From Acidobacteriota bacterium (GTDB lineage: Bacteria > Acidobacteriota > Terriglobia > Terriglobales > Acidobacteriaceae), in the NCBI GenBank assembly GCA_021813745.1, contig JAKAJO010000040.1, forward strand, positions 1-64,000: DNA of 64,000 nucleotides, read 5' to 3'. The stretch's first letter is position 1. Every line of letters begins with the position of its first letter. Positions 8,224 through 18,001 of this stretch are shown here, one piece after another. The position numbers were made by a program, and so were the translations under genes. Under the pieces are notes generated by a model, which saw nothing but the letters and a program-made list of their open reading frames with translations, did not search any database and was not told where the DNA came from.

Positions 8224-10002
8224 CTACTTGGCCGCGTCATAACGGCGGGGACGCGGTTTGATGTACTGGATGTCAACGTCTTCGAATTCAAGGCGCGGAC
8301 CGGCTACGTCGCCGGTGAAGGTGGCCTTGGTGGTTTTAAGGAATTTTTCATCGTTGCGATCGGGGAAGTCGGGCTTGTAGTGCGCGCCGCGGGACTCGTC
8401 GCGCAACATAGCGCCGAGGACGACGGTGCGCGAGAGCTCGAGCATGTTCTTGAGTTGCCGTGCGAAGGCAAAACTGGTGTTGGCCCATTGGCTGCGATCG
8501 CTGAGGTTGACACGCTTGTAGCGATCGAGGAGGGAGATGATCTTTTCGTCAGCCTTTTGCAGTCCCTTGTTATAGCGAAGGACAGTGGCATGCTCAGTCA
8601 TGGTGCTGCCGAGTTCGCGCCAGAGTCTGAAGGGGTTCTCGCCACCTTCGTTCTTGATGAGTTTGGCGTTGATTTCAGATTGACGCGCAAGCTCCGCGGC
8701 TGCGCCGCCGTCGCCCTCAGGTGCGGAGCTGGACCTGGCGAACTCGAGCGCGTTGGGGCCGGAGCGGAAACCGTCAAATATACAGCTAACGAGGGAGTTG
8801 GCACCGAGGCGGTTGGCGCCGTGGTACTGGTACTCGCACTCGCCTGCGCCGAAGAGGCCGGGGATGTTGGTCATCAGGTTGAAGTCGACCCAGAGACCGC
8901 CCATGGTGTAGTGCATGCCCGGGAAGATCTTCATGGGCTCTTCGTGGGGATCGACGCCGACGAATTTCTCGTAGATTTCAAGGATGCCGCCGAGCTTGCG
9001 GTCGAGTGTGGCGCGGTCCATGTGGGTGAGGTCGAGGTAGACCATCGGCTGGCCGTCGATGCCTAGGCCGTTCTCATAGACGACTTTGTGAATGGCGCGG
9101 GTGGCGATGTCGCGTGGGACGAGGTTGCCGTACTTGGGGTACCACTCTTCGAGGAAGTAGAGGCGCTCGGCCTCCGGAATCTGACGCGGGGGGCGGTTGT
9201 CGCCGGGCTTGCGCGGCACCCAGACACGGCCGCCCTCGCCGCGGGCTGATTCGGACATGAGGCGGAGCTTGTCTTCGCCGGGGATGGCTGTGGGGTGGAC
9301 CTGGATGAATTCGCCGTTCGCGTAGTAGGCGCCCTGCTGGAAGACGGCTGACTGGGCGGAACCGGTGCAGACGACGGAGTTGGTGCTTTTGCCAAAGATG
9401 GCGCCGATGCCGCCGGTGGCGAGAATGACCGCTCCGGCCGGGAAGGCGCGGAGTTCCATTGTGCGCAGGTCCATGGCGGTAATGCCGCGGGCTTGGCCCT
9501 TCGAGTCGATGATGGCCGAGAGAAACTCCCAGCCTTCGTACTTTTTCACCTTGCCTTCCGCCTCGAAGCGGCGAACCTGCTCGTCGAGAGCATAGAGGAG
9601 TTGCTGGCCGGTGGTGGCGCCGGCAAAGGCGGTGCGATGATACAGCGTGCCGCCGAAGCGGCGGAAGTCGAGCAGACCCTCTGGAGTGCGGTTGAAGGGC
9701 ACGCCCATGCGGTCGAGGAGATCGATGATGCCGGGCGCGGCCTCACACATGGCCTTGACGGGGGTCTGGTTGGCAAGGAAGTCGCCGCCGTAGACGGTGT
9801 CGTCGAAATGCTTGTCGGTGGAGTCGCCTTCGCCCTTGAGGTTCTTCGCGGCATTGATGCCGCCCTGCGCGCAGACGGAGTGCGAACGCTTCACGGGTAC
9901 GATCGAGAAGAGGTCAACGGAGCCGCCAGCTTCGGCGATCTTGATGACTGCCGCGAGTCCTGCGAGGCCTCCGCCGACTACGATGATTTTGGGTGCTGCC
10001 AT
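8224..10002 (-). CDS. sdhA: Succinate dehydrogenase flavoprotein subunit
   Basis: Catalytic FAD subunit of complex II, 592 residues, which oxidises succinate to fumarate on the cytoplasmic side. The N-terminus has the dinucleotide fold (IIVVGGGLAGLAAV). The FAD-attachment region reads HSVCAQGGINAA, and HGANRLGANSLVSC and the catalytic RGEGGRVW region are present. Length and order (C-A-B) match the B. subtilis-type enzyme with a single cytochrome b subunit. It begins 76 bases after sdhC. Confidence 0.96.
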   Translation of the reverse strand: MAAPKIIVVGGGLAGLAAVIKIAEAGGSVDLFSIVPVKRSHSVCAQGGINAAKNLKGEGDSTDKHFDDTVYGGDFLANQTPVKAMCEAAPGIIDLLDRMGVPFNRTPEGLLDFRRFGGTLYHRTAFAGATTGQQLLYALDEQVRRFEAEGKVKKYEGWEFLSAIIDSKGQARGITAMDLRTMELRAFPAGAVILATGGIGAIFGKSTNSVVCTGSAQSAVFQQGAYYANGEFIQVHPTAIPGEDKLRLMSESARGEGGRVWVPRKPGDNRPPRQIPEAERLYFLEEWYPKYGNLVPRDIATRAIHKVVYENGLGIDGQPMVYLDLTHMDRATLDRKLGGILEIYEKFVGVDPHEEPMKIFPGMHYTMGGLWVDFNLMTNIPGLFGAGECEYQYHGANRLGANSLVSCIFDGFRSGPNALEFARSSSAPEGDGGAAAELARQSEINAKLIKNEGGENPFRLWRELGSTMTEHATVLRYNKGLQKADEKIISLLDRYKRVNLSDRSQWANTSFAFARQLKNMLELSRTVVLGAMLRDESRGAHYKPDFPDRNDEKFLKTTKATFTGDVAGPRLEFEDVDIQYIKPRPRRYDAAK

Positions 10003-10078
10003 GGAGTGCTTTCCCTTTCAGAAATCAGGGGTCAAGGATCCAGGGATCGGTGACCCGTTACAGAACGGCGGGCGCGAG

Positions 10079-10837
10079 TCAGCCGGCATGCGTCCCGGCA
10101 ACGGCCGGGGCAGCGATCGATGAGAGAGGCACAATGTCGGGCGCGTTTCTGTATGTGGGTCCGACGAAAGCCCAGATGCTGGCAAGTCCCATGATGGCGA
10201 GGCCGATACCGATCGCGGTGCAGACATAGCCGAAGCGCTTGCGAGCCCTTTCGCCTGGGGTGATGCCCCATTTGGCCGCGAAGAGCCAGATGCCGTAAGC
10301 GAAGTGCCAGCAGATGGCGATCATGGCAATGATGTAGACGGCGAGCATCCAGGGATTCGCGAGTTCGTGCTGCACCTTGGCAAAGGCGGCGCCAGGATTC
10401 TCCGGCAGGCTGATGCCCATGAAGCGCTGGCGTAGGACATGCTGTCCGATGTAAAGGATGGCGATGAGACCGGTATAGCGCTGGGCCGTGTACATCCAGT
10501 TGCCAGCCCAGGGGTAGTAAACGATGTTGGATTTGCCGCGGAACCAGATGTAAAGACCGTAGAGACCGTGATAGAGGATGGGCAGGAAGATGAAGACCCA
10601 TTCAAGCACGCGGACGAGCGGAAGGCTGTTTAAGAAGCGGACCTGCTGGCCGTAGGCAACGGGGCCCTTGAGGGCTTCGAAGTTTGAGAGCAGGTGTTCA
10701 AGGAGGAAAGCTCCGATGGGGATAATCCCCAGGAGCGAATGCAGCTTGCGCCAGATGAAGCTTGTGCCCTGACCGGCGCGGAGAGGCTGCACGCCCTTTT
10801 TAACGGTGGGCGCGGAAGAGTATTGAGCGGTGGCCAT
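10079..10837 (-). CDS. sdhC: Succinate dehydrogenase cytochrome b558 subunit
   Basis: Membrane anchor of complex II, 252 residues with five predicted helices. It is a one-gene anchor of the B. subtilis/Wolinella type that carries two hemes; it is not the SdhC+SdhD pair. Histidines suited to axial ligation sit in LHSLLGIIP, EHLLSNF, YHGLYGLY and WHFAYGIWLFAAKWG. No sdhD is found, which supports this type. It probably reduces menaquinone (inference from the phylum). First gene of the operon, with a ribosome site (GGAG) and a sigma70-like promoter about 80 bases upstream. Confidence 0.93.
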   Translation of the reverse strand: MATAQYSSAPTVKKGVQPLRAGQGTSFIWRKLHSLLGIIPIGAFLLEHLLSNFEALKGPVAYGQQVRFLNSLPLVRVLEWVFIFLPILYHGLYGLYIWFRGKSNIVYYPWAGNWMYTAQRYTGLIAILYIGQHVLRQRFMGISLPENPGAAFAKVQHELANPWMLAVYIIAMIAICWHFAYGIWLFAAKWGITPGERARKRFGYVCTAIGIGLAIMGLASIWAFVGPTYRNAPDIVPLSSIAAPAVAGTHAG

Positions 10838-10920
10838 GATGATCGCAGCTCCTCAAAGACTGTGAAGCGAGGCGTGATTGTGAGTGCACCCAGAAGAAGG
10901 AGACGCTCTGTTCCACAAGC

Positions 10921-10950
10921 ATTATTCGATTCCGGGTGAGCAAGCGTCAA
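10921..10950 (-). promoter_or_regulatory. Sigma70-like promoter of sdhCAB
   Basis: On the minus strand, TTGACG (10945-10950) and AATAAT (10921-10926) are separated by 18 bases and match the consensus at 5 of 6 positions each. The predicted transcript starts near 10914, giving a leader of about 77 bases before sdhC. Confidence 0.55.
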
Positions 10951-10998
10951 GGCGAGCGGGCCACATACTGCGACGGCCTGAACAAATGAATGGAAGAT

Positions 10999-11622
10999 TT
11001 ATTGATGCAGCTGTCCGAGAAGGGTAGTCAATGCGCGGCCCCGATGGCTGAGGGAATTCTTGGTTTCGAGATCGATTTCGGCCATGGTGTGCTGGAGCGC
11101 GGGCAGGTAGAAAAGTGGGTCGTAACCAAAGCCGCCGGTGCCGCGGGGCGCCTCGAGGATGAGGCCTTCGACGGCAGCTTCGGAGGTGTAGAGCGGTTCG
11201 CCGTTGCGAGCAGCGACCAGAACGCAACGATAGCGGGCGGTGCGCTGGTCTGCGGGGATACCGGCGAGACGCTGGAGCAGGACCATGTTGTTCCAGACAT
11301 CGGTGTTGTCGTTGGCGTCGGGCGAGTCTGTGAGGCCGGCATCCGCGGCGAAGCGGGCGGAGCGGACACCGGGAGCGCCGTTGAGCGCGTCGACTTCGAG
11401 GCCGGAGTCATCGGCGAGGACGAGGCGATCGGGGGCGAAGCGGGAATAATAGACGGCTTTAAGGGTGGCATTGGCGAGGAATGTGTCGCCGTTTTCTTCC
11501 GGAGCGGGAATGGTGGCGAGTCCGGGAAGCGGCTCGATGAGAACGTCGTGAGCGACGGCAGCAGCGGCGAAGTCGCGGAGCTTTCCCTGACTGGTGGTGG
11601 CGGCGTAGAGGAGAAGGGCCAT
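10999..11622 (-). CDS. rdgB: Non-canonical purine NTP pyrophosphatase (RdgB/HAM1)
   Basis: Housekeeping enzyme that hydrolyses dITP, ITP and XTP to monophosphates to keep them out of DNA and RNA. The family signature DDSGLEVDALNGAPGVRSAR is present, followed by the FGYDPLF and SHRGRAL motifs near the end; about 207 residues from the chosen start. An upstream in-frame ATG at 11667 exists. The ATG at 11622 is preferred because the family begins with a short LLYAATTSQGK strand and because a TACACT box lies exactly 6 bases upstream. Monocistronic between the sdh operon and a divergent antiporter gene. Confidence 0.93.
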   Translation of the reverse strand: MALLLYAATTSQGKLRDFAAAAVAHDVLIEPLPGLATIPAPEENGDTFLANATLKAVYYSRFAPDRLVLADDSGLEVDALNGAPGVRSARFAADAGLTDSPDANDNTDVWNNMVLLQRLAGIPADQRTARYRCVLVAARNGEPLYTSEAAVEGLILEAPRGTGGFGYDPLFYLPALQHTMAEIDLETKNSLSHRGRALTTLLGQLHQ

Positions 11623-11628
11623 GGTGTG

Positions 11629-11634
11629 AGTGTA
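11629..11634 (-). promoter_or_regulatory. -10 box for a leaderless rdgB transcript
   Basis: TACACT on the minus strand, 6 bases before the rdgB ATG at 11622. No Shine-Dalgarno sequence lies between them, so the transcript would begin at or next to the start codon. Confidence 0.45.
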
Positions 11635-11731
11635 ATGGGAAACAGAGAGCTTTTCTGTGGTGTCCAAGCACGGTCATCTAGACTGAGGATGGAAGAGGCT
11701 GTCTCGTCAAGCCTGCTTCCGGGAGATCGTC

Positions 11732-12868
11732 TTGGCCGCACCCGAGTACGACATTGCGCTCGTCTTTATAGAGTTGGGCGCAACGACGATGGGGCTTGCG
11801 ATTCTGGCGCGCCTGGCGAGTCGCTGGGGTATCTCGGCCATTCCACTGTATCTGCTGGCTGGCCTCCTGTTTGGCAACGGCGGCGTAGCTCCGGTCCACA
11901 TCTCCAAAGGCTTCATTGGAATTGGCGCGGAGATTGGTGTTTTGCTGCTGCTGTTTCTGCTGGGCCTCGAATACTCCGGTGAGCAGCTGAAGGAAAACCT
12001 GCGCGGGGGACTGGGTGGCGCTGTGATTGACTTCCTGCTCAACTTCCCGGTGGGTTTTGCGGCGGGCCTTCTGCTGGGATGGAAGCCTCTGGCGGCGGTG
12101 CTGCTGGGAGGGGTTACCTATATCTCCTCGTCCGGTATTATTGCCCGCGTGCTGTCGGAGTCGGGCAGGCGAACTGGCGAGGAGATTCCCACAGTTCTCT
12201 CCATCCTCGTGCTGGAAGATCTGGTGATGGCGGTCTATCTGCCGCTGGTTGCAGTGTTGATTGTGGGCGGCGGCCCAATGAGGATGGTTCTTTCCGTGAC
12301 CATCGCACTGGTTTCGGTTCTGGTGGTGCTATACGTTGCGATTCGCTACGGGCACTCCTTCACCGGATTGGTGGCGCATAAGTCGGAGGAGGTGTTGCTC
12401 CTCACGACATTTGGCGCGGTGCTTCTGGTTGCGGGCGTGGCGCAGCGCCTGCATGTGTCGGCCGCGATTGGCGCATTTCTCGTGGGGATCGCGGTGTCAG
12501 GACAAATTGCCGAGCAGACGCATCGGTTGCTTTCTCCGCTGCGGGATTTGTTTGCCGCGATCTTCTTTTTCTTCTTCGCTCTGGAAGTGGATCCGAGGAG
12601 TCTGGCTCCGGTGCTGGTGACAGCGGTGGCGCTGGCAGGAGTGACGACACTCACCAAAGCCCTGACTGGGTATTGGGCGACACGGGGTACGGGCTTGAAT
12701 CGAGCGACGCGTTGGCGCGCAGGCCTGACGTTGGTCGCCCGGGGTGAGTTTTCAATCGTGATTGCCGGCCTTGGAGTTGCCATTGAGCCGCGCCTAGGAT
12801 CGCTTGCCACGGCCTATGTCCTGCTGATGGCGATGCTGGGTCCGGTGACTGCGCGGCTGCTGCACTAG
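11732..12868 (+). CDS. CPA2-family cation:proton antiporter, membrane domain only
   Basis: A 378-residue, about 12-helix antiporter of the KefB/KefC/GerN type that exchanges K+ or Na+ for protons. Visible family features are the N-terminal segment IPLYLLAGLLFGNGGVAP, the ISSSGIIARVLSE region and RGEFSIVIAGLG near the end. The start is a TTG with GGGAGA 6 bases upstream. It ends right after the last helix (VLLMAMLGPVTARLLH), so the C-terminal nucleotide-binding RCK (TrkA-N) domain of KefB/C is absent. Which cation is moved cannot be told from sequence. Confidence 0.85.
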   Translation: MAAPEYDIALVFIELGATTMGLAILARLASRWGISAIPLYLLAGLLFGNGGVAPVHISKGFIGIGAEIGVLLLLFLLGLEYSGEQLKENLRGGLGGAVIDFLLNFPVGFAAGLLLGWKPLAAVLLGGVTYISSSGIIARVLSESGRRTGEEIPTVLSILVLEDLVMAVYLPLVAVLIVGGGPMRMVLSVTIALVSVLVVLYVAIRYGHSFTGLVAHKSEEVLLLTTFGAVLLVAGVAQRLHVSAAIGAFLVGIAVSGQIAEQTHRLLSPLRDLFAAIFFFFFALEVDPRSLAPVLVTAVALAGVTTLTKALTGYWATRGTGLNRATRWRAGLTLVARGEFSIVIAGLGVAIEPRLGSLATAYVLLMAMLGPVTARLLH

Positions 12869-12928
12869 CGCCCGGCTGGAGGATGCACAGCGGAAGTTGA
12901 GTGTGGGGCAGCGAGCGCAGGAAATGCT

Positions 12929-12958
12929 TTGACAGTGACAGGTTGAGTTGGATAGGGT
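12929..12958 (+). promoter_or_regulatory. Sigma70-like promoter of the rhamnoside-use genes
   Basis: TTGACA (12929-12934) is a perfect -35 box, followed after 18 bases by TAGGGT (12953-12958). Transcription would start near 12965, leaving a leader of about 136 bases before the ATG at 13101. An 11-base dyad (ATTT-GGT-AAAT, 12982-12992) just inside the leader could bind a repressor; this is speculative. Confidence 0.5.
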
Positions 12959-13100
12959 TCTTCCTTTGGGGAAATCATTTCATTTGGTAAATTCAATGTC
13001 ATTCGACGAGTGCGACGCGGGACGGGGTTGCGATCTGAGCGACGCACCGGGCAGGATGAACAGGGTTCCTTTATCAGAGATTGGCTGGGGAAGAAAAACC

Positions 13101-16100
13101 ATGCGAACGATGCAGCGGATGGCGCTGATTTGCGGGCTAGTGATGGTGGTAGGCGGGATGGGAAGCGTTGCGCAGGATTCGGAGACGGGGCCGGCGGAAC
13201 TGCGCGTGGACAACCTTACGACCCCGCTGGGGCTGGATGACGCGACACCGCATTTCTCGTGGCAACTGAAGGACGCGGCTCGTGGGGCGCGACAGACGGC
13301 GTATGAAGTGCAGGTGGCGAGCTCGGAGGCTCTGCTGAAGCAGGGCAAGGCGGATGTGTGGGATAGCGGGCGCGTGGCGGGAGGGCAGTCGCTGAACGTG
13401 GCGTACACGGGGCCGGCGCTCGCTGCGAGCACGCGCTACTACTGGCGCGTGAAGGTGTGGGGCGCGGACGGCACGGAGTATGCGGCGCGTGAAGGGTCCT
13501 GGTGGGAAACGGGCCTGATGCAGCAGGCTGCATGGCGCGCGGAGTGGATTGGATTTGAGACAAGGGAAGAGAATGCGGTGCGTCATGCGGCGGCGGAGTG
13601 GATTGCAAACCCCGATGCGAAGGCGCTGGCGGCCGAGAAGGGCAAAGAAGAGCGGTTTGCGTATCGCGGAACAGCGCGGGTGACCAAAGCAGTGCGGCGG
13701 GCGACGCTGTTTGCAACGGGGCAGGAAACGGTCTCGGCGTGGGTGAACGGTAAGCAGGTGCTAACGGCGGATCCTCTGCCGGCGTGGAGCCAGATGCCAT
13801 GGAAGAAGTATGTGAAGGCGGACGTGACGAAGCTGGTGAGGACGGGTGCGAACGTCATGGCGATCGAAGGCCTGCATTACGTTACGAATCCCAACGGCAT
13901 GGCGACGGCCGATGCGCCGCCGATGGTGGCAACACTTGCGGTGGAGTATATGGACGGGACCGTGGCGACGTTTGGCAGCGATGCAAGCTGGAAGACGGCG
14001 ACGCATGCGACGGCGGGATGGCAGAGGCCGGCCTTTAACGATGCAGGCTGGAAGACGGCTGTGGCATGGAAGCCCTTCCCAGGGCTGTTCAGCCAGCCGG
14101 CTGGGCATCCGTGGATTCCTGACTCGGTGAAGGCGCTGCGGCATGAGTTTGACGTGAAGAGCGCGGTGAAGTCGGCGCGGCTGTATGCGACGGCGCTGGG
14201 CGAGTATGAAGTCTTTCTGAATGGAAAGCGCGTGAGCGAAGACCGGATGGCGCCGGGATGGACGGACTATCGCGAGCGCGTGGTCTACCAGACGTATGAT
14301 GTGACGGCGCTGGTGCGGCAGGGCGTGAACGTAATGGGTGCGTTGCTGGCGCCGGGCTGGTACTCGACTTCGATTGAGTGGTTTCAGCAGCCGAACAATT
14401 ATGGCGTGACGCCGCCGGCGCTGCGGGCGCAGTTGCGCATTGAGCATGAGGACGGCAGCGTGGAGTGGGTGACGACGGGACCGGAGTGGAGGGCAGCGCG
14501 GTCCTACATTCTGCACGCGGAGCTGTATGACGGCGAGAGCCAGGATGCGCGATGGATGCAGGCGGGGTGGAATGATCCGGGCTTCAAGGCGGAGGGCTGG
14601 AAGGCGGTGGAACAGATTGAGCCCGCCCCGGTGAAGATTGAGGCGCAGGATTTTCAGCCGATTCGCGTGGAGCGCACGGTGAAAGCGGTCAAGATGACGG
14701 AGCCGAAGCCGGGCGTGTATGTGTTTGACTTTGGGCAGAACCTGGCGGGCGTGGAGCGGGTGCGCGTGACGGGACCGGCGGGGACGACGATTCGGCTACG
14801 GTTTGCGGAGATTCTGAACGACGATGGAACGCTGTATACCGAGAATCTGCGCACGGCAAAGGCGACGGACACGTTTACGCTGGCGGGCAGGGGCATGGAG
14901 GAGTTCACGCCGGAGTTTACGTTCCATGGCTTCCGGTATGCGGAGCTGACGGGGTTGCCGACAGCACCGGATAAGGATGCCGTGGCGGCACTGGTGCTGC
15001 ATACGGCGGCGCCTTTTGCGGCGGAGCTGAAGACCGGCAGCGCGATGATTAACCAGCTGTGGAGCAATATCGTGTGGGGGCAGCGGTCGAACTTTGTCGG
15101 CGTGCCGACGGATTGTCCGCAGCGCGATGAGCGGCTGGGATGGTCAGCGGATGCACAGGTCTTCTGGCGGACGGCGAGCTACAACATGGACCTGGCGGCG
15201 TTCACGCGGAAGTTTGGCCGGGACCTGCGCGGGACGCAGAAAGGAACGGCGTTCTATGGCATCTATGCGCCGGGGACGTGGAGCGAAAACACCGGCTACG
15301 GCGCGGGTTGGAGCGACGCGGGGGTGATTATCCCGTGGACCTCGTGGCTGCAGACGGGCGACACGAGCGTGATTGAGCAGAACTGGGCGGGGATGGAGAA
15401 GTATCTCGACCAGATTGCGAAGACGAACCCGGATGGATTGTGGAAGAACTCGGGAACCCCATTTGGGGATTGGCTCTCGCCGGAGGGACGGACGAACCAG
15501 GTGCTGATCGCGACGGCGTACTGGGCGTATGACGCGACGCTGATGCGCGAGATGGCGCAGGCAACAGGTCGCACGGCGGACGAGCAGAAATATGCGGCGC
15601 TGTTTGAGCGGATTCGTGCGGCGTTCCAGAAGCGGTTTGTGCATGCCGATGGACTTGTGGCGGGTGCAGATAACAGCCCGTCGCCGTTCGGCGTGATCAA
15701 CAATCCCAACGCGAAGAGCCACGGCGGCGACACGCAGACAGGGTACGTGCTGGCGCTTCATATGAATCTGCTGCCTGAGAATCTGCGCGCGGCGGCTGCG
15801 CAGAAGCTGGCGGACAAGATTGAGGCGAATGGCGGGCTGCTGGGCACGGGATTTCTGGGAACGCCGTATTTGCTGGAGGAGCTGACGAAGACGGGGCATG
15901 CGGAGCTGGCGTATCACCTGCTGATGAATACGCAGTATCCGTCATGGGGCTATCTGATTGAACATGGTGCGACGACAACGTGGGAGCGGTGGAACGGGGA
16001 CCAGATGAAAAGCGACCCGAGCATGAACTCCTATAACCACTATGCGTATGGCGCGGTGGCGGATTGGATCTATCGCTACGCTGCCGGCGTGGACGCGACG

Positions 16101-16409
16101 CCGCTGGATGCGGGATTCCACACGGTGGTGCTGCATCCGGTGTTTGACGCACGGCTGGGCAGCGTGGATTTCAGTTACCCATCGCAGTACGGCGTGGTGG
16201 AGTCGCAGTGGACTCTGGCGGGAAAGAAGGCGGAGTGGAAGGTGACGATTCCTGCGAATGCGACAGGGCTGCTGGAGGTGAATGCGGCGCAGGCTGTGCA
16301 TTATGTGCTGGACGGGATGCCGCTGACAAAGAGCCCGCTGGCGACGGCGACGGATGGTGGTTATCGGCTGCAGGCGGGAAGCTACAGCTTTGAGGTGGAT
16401 GTGCAGTAG
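13101..16409 (+). CDS. Secreted alpha-L-rhamnosidase (GH78)
   Basis: Releases terminal L-rhamnose from plant or microbial rhamnosides. The chosen ATG gives 1102 residues with a signal peptide ([19 protein letters not shown]..., predicted cleavage after SVAQ) and has a GGGGAAG ribosome site; an open frame reaches back to 12948 but has no signal sequence. The order fits multidomain GH78 enzymes: N-terminal beta domain with ELRVDN, Bac_rhamnosid_N-type region with [20 protein letters not shown], then the (alpha/alpha)6 catalytic domain with [16 protein letters not shown], whose acidic residues are the catalytic signature, and a C-terminal beta domain. The rhamnose permease gene follows after 32 bases. 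Confidence 0.93.
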   Translation: MRTMQRMALICGLVMVVGGMGSVAQDSETGPAELRVDNLTTPLGLDDATPHFSWQLKDAARGARQTAYEVQVASSEALLKQGKADVWDSGRVAGGQSLNVAYTGPALAASTRYYWRVKVWGADGTEYAAREGSWWETGLMQQAAWRAEWIGFETREENAVRHAAAEWIANPDAKALAAEKGKEERFAYRGTARVTKAVRRATLFATGQETVSAWVNGKQVLTADPLPAWSQMPWKKYVKADVTKLVRTGANVMAIEGLHYVTNPNGMATADAPPMVATLAVEYMDGTVATFGSDASWKTATHATAGWQRPAFNDAGWKTAVAWKPFPGLFSQPAGHPWIPDSVKALRHEFDVKSAVKSARLYATALGEYEVFLNGKRVSEDRMAPGWTDYRERVVYQTYDVTALVRQGVNVMGALLAPGWYSTSIEWFQQPNNYGVTPPALRAQLRIEHEDGSVEWVTTGPEWRAARSYILHAELYDGESQDARWMQAGWNDPGFKAEGWKAVEQIEPAPVKIEAQDFQPIRVERTVKAVKMTEPKPGVYVFDFGQNLAGVERVRVTGPAGTTIRLRFAEILNDDGTLYTENLRTAKATDTFTLAGRGMEEFTPEFTFHGFRYAELTGLPTAPDKDAVAALVLHTAAPFAAELKTGSAMINQLWSNIVWGQRSNFVGVPTDCPQRDERLGWSADAQVFWRTASYNMDLAAFTRKFGRDLRGTQKGTAFYGIYAPGTWSENTGYGAGWSDAGVIIPWTSWLQTGDTSVIEQNWAGMEKYLDQIAKTNPDGLWKNSGTPFGDWLSPEGRTNQVLIATAYWAYDATLMREMAQATGRTADEQKYAALFERIRAAFQKRFVHADGLVAGADNSPSPFGVINNPNAKSHGGDTQTGYVLALHMNLLPENLRAAAAQKLADKIEANGGLLGTGFLGTPYLLEELTKTGHAELAYHLLMNTQYPSWGYLIEHGATTTWERWNGDQMKSDPSMNSYNHYAYGAVADWIYRYAAGVDATPLDAGFHTVVLHPVFDARLGSVDFSYPSQYGVVESQWTLAGKKAEWKVTIPANATGLLEVNAAQAVHYVLDGMPLTKSPLATATDGGYRLQAGSYSFEVDVQ

Positions 16410-16441
16410 GCGCAAGACGCGATGGAGGTCGTGAGACAGGC

Positions 16442-17476
16442 ATGACGTCAGTGATTGCAGGGATTGGCTGGCACGTGATTGGTGCGAGCATGGCGGCGTC
16501 ATTTTATGCGCCAATTGAGAAGGTGCGGAAGTGGTCGTGGGAGACGACGTGGGCGCTGGCGGGCGTGTTCTCCTGGATTCTGTTGCCGATAGGCGTGAGC
16601 CTGGTGCTGCTGCCGGATTTTCACGGCTTCTATGCTTCGATGGGGACAGGGCTGCTACTGCGCGTGGCGCTGTTCGGCGCGATGTGGGGCGTGGGCAACG
16701 TGAGCTATGGGCTGACGATGCGGCATCTGGGGATGTCTCTGGGTATCGGCGTGGCGATTGGGGTGACGCTGATTGTGGGCACGCTGGCACCGCCGCTGAT
16801 GCACGGGCAGGGCGCGATGCTCGTGACGACGCGGGGCGGGCTACTGACGATGGCCGGGGTGCTGGTGGCGCTGCTGGGCGTGGCGATTGTGTCGTATGCG
16901 GGCCACCAGAAAGAGCGGCAACTGCGCGGGGAGATTCAGGAGTTCAACCTGGGCCTGGGATTATTTCTCGCGACGATGTGCGGGATTTTTTCGTCGGGCA
17001 TGTCGTTTGCGATTGACGCGGCGAAACCGATGGAGGCAGCGGCGCTGCACCTGGGCGTGAATCCGCTGTATGCTGCGCTGCCGAGCTATGTATTCATCAT
17101 GGGCGGCGGGGCGCTGGTGAATCTGAGCTACTGTTTCATCCGGTTGGGCGCGGTGAAAAAGCTTTCACTGCGCGCCGACCTGGGACAGCCGAGCGCGACG
17201 CTGGCGAGGAATGCGGCTCTGGCGGCGACGGGCGGGATCATGTGGTACCTGCAGTTCTTCTTCTATGCGTGGGGCGCAGCGAACATTCCGCAGCGGATGT
17301 CGTATGTGAATTGGATGCTGCATATGAGTATCTACGTGCTGTGCGGCGGGCTGGTGGGGCTGGCGCTGGGCGAGTGGAAGGAAGCAGAAGGCAGGCCAGT
17401 GCGGCTGCTGTGGGCAGGGATGCTGGTGATTATCGCGGCGGCCAACCTTGTGGGACTGGGAATGGCCGCTTCGTGA
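16442..17476 (+). CDS. rhaT: L-rhamnose/proton symporter RhaT
   Basis: Inner-membrane permease of 344 residues with about 10 helices that takes up the rhamnose freed by the preceding rhamnosidase. RhaT-specific stretches include the N-terminal [20 protein letters not shown], then [20 protein letters not shown] and a late [15 protein letters not shown]. The 32-base gap to the GH78 gene implies one transcription unit for release and import. No rhamnose catabolic gene (isomerase, kinase, aldolase) lies in the window. Confidence 0.93.
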   Translation: MTSVIAGIGWHVIGASMAASFYAPIEKVRKWSWETTWALAGVFSWILLPIGVSLVLLPDFHGFYASMGTGLLLRVALFGAMWGVGNVSYGLTMRHLGMSLGIGVAIGVTLIVGTLAPPLMHGQGAMLVTTRGGLLTMAGVLVALLGVAIVSYAGHQKERQLRGEIQEFNLGLGLFLATMCGIFSSGMSFAIDAAKPMEAAALHLGVNPLYAALPSYVFIMGGGALVNLSYCFIRLGAVKKLSLRADLGQPSATLARNAALAATGGIMWYLQFFFYAWGAANIPQRMSYVNWMLHMSIYVLCGGLVGLALGEWKEAEGRPVRLLWAGMLVIIAAANLVGLGMAAS

Positions 17477-17527
17477 CGCGCAACGTGAACTCTGACCGAA
17501 TTCATTCGTATGTAAAGGTCTCGGTAT

Positions 17528-17553
17528 CCCAGGTCTAAAAGTCGAGACCTGGG
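17528..17553. terminator. Hairpin between convergent rhaT and DMT genes
   Basis: Perfect 9-bp stem CCCAGGTCT (17528-17536) / AGACCTGGG (17545-17553) with an 8-base loop. There is no U tract on either side, so it may be a weak bidirectional terminator or one copy of a dispersed intergenic repeat. Confidence 0.45.
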
Positions 17554-17590
17554 GCACCCGAGAATGATGCAAAATCAAGCGGCCGGGCGC

Positions 17591-18001
17591 CTAATGGGCG
17601 AGGAAATAGACGCCGAGGCAGACGAAGAGGGCGGCGGTCCAGCGGCGGCGGTCGACATTCTCGTGCAGGAAGAGCTTGGCTGCGATGGCGTTGGTCACGA
17701 GAGTAAGCGAAGCCGAGGCGGGTGCGACGAGGCTGAGGTCCATGTGATTGAGAGCAAAGAGTAGCGCGAAGAAGGCGGTTGCGAGGAAAAAGACTCCGGC
17801 AAAAAAGAGGGGGCAGGTGAGGACGGCGCGGATGGCGCCCTTGAGACCGGAGTGTGCGCGGATGATGTCGAGATCGCCGATGGATTTCATGGCGGCGGCG
17901 GTGAGGACTTCTCCGGTGGTGGAGCTGAGAATGATGGCGGCGATCATGCCAGTGGCAGTCCAGAAGCCGGGATGAGGTGCGTTGACCGGGAGCAGGGTCA
18001 T
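17591..18001 (-). CDS. EamA/DMT-type half transporter, second of a pair
   Basis: A 136-residue protein with about four hydrophobic helices, which is half the size of a usual EamA transporter. It ends in the typical last-helix pattern (LFLHENVDRRRWTAALFVCLGVYFL), where E-N-V and the following helix resemble the C-terminal half of DMT proteins. Its start overlaps the stop of the upstream partner (18001 against 17998), so both are probably translated together and form a heterodimer, as in paired small DMT/SMR-like exporters. The substrate is unknown. Confidence 0.75.
   Translation of the reverse strand: MTLLPVNAPHPGFWTATGMIAAIILSSTTGEVLTAAAMKSIGDLDIIRAHSGLKGAIRAVLTCPLFFAGVFFLATAFFALLFALNHMDLSLVAPASASLTLVTNAIAAKLFLHENVDRRRWTAALFVCLGVYFLAH

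Noticed and set aside
8203-9066. 287-codon plus-strand frame opposite sdhA
   Set aside because: Mirror of the sdhA codons, Gly/Val/Glu-rich with no recognisable domain; sdhA is unambiguous.
12948-13100. 51-codon N-terminal extension of the rhamnosidase
   Set aside because: The extension is polar and would bury the signal peptide; the ATG at 13101 has both a ribosome site and a signal sequence.
12869-13100. Riboswitch before the rhamnosidase gene
   Set aside because: The leader has one short dyad but none of the conserved cores of known riboswitch classes that I can recognise.
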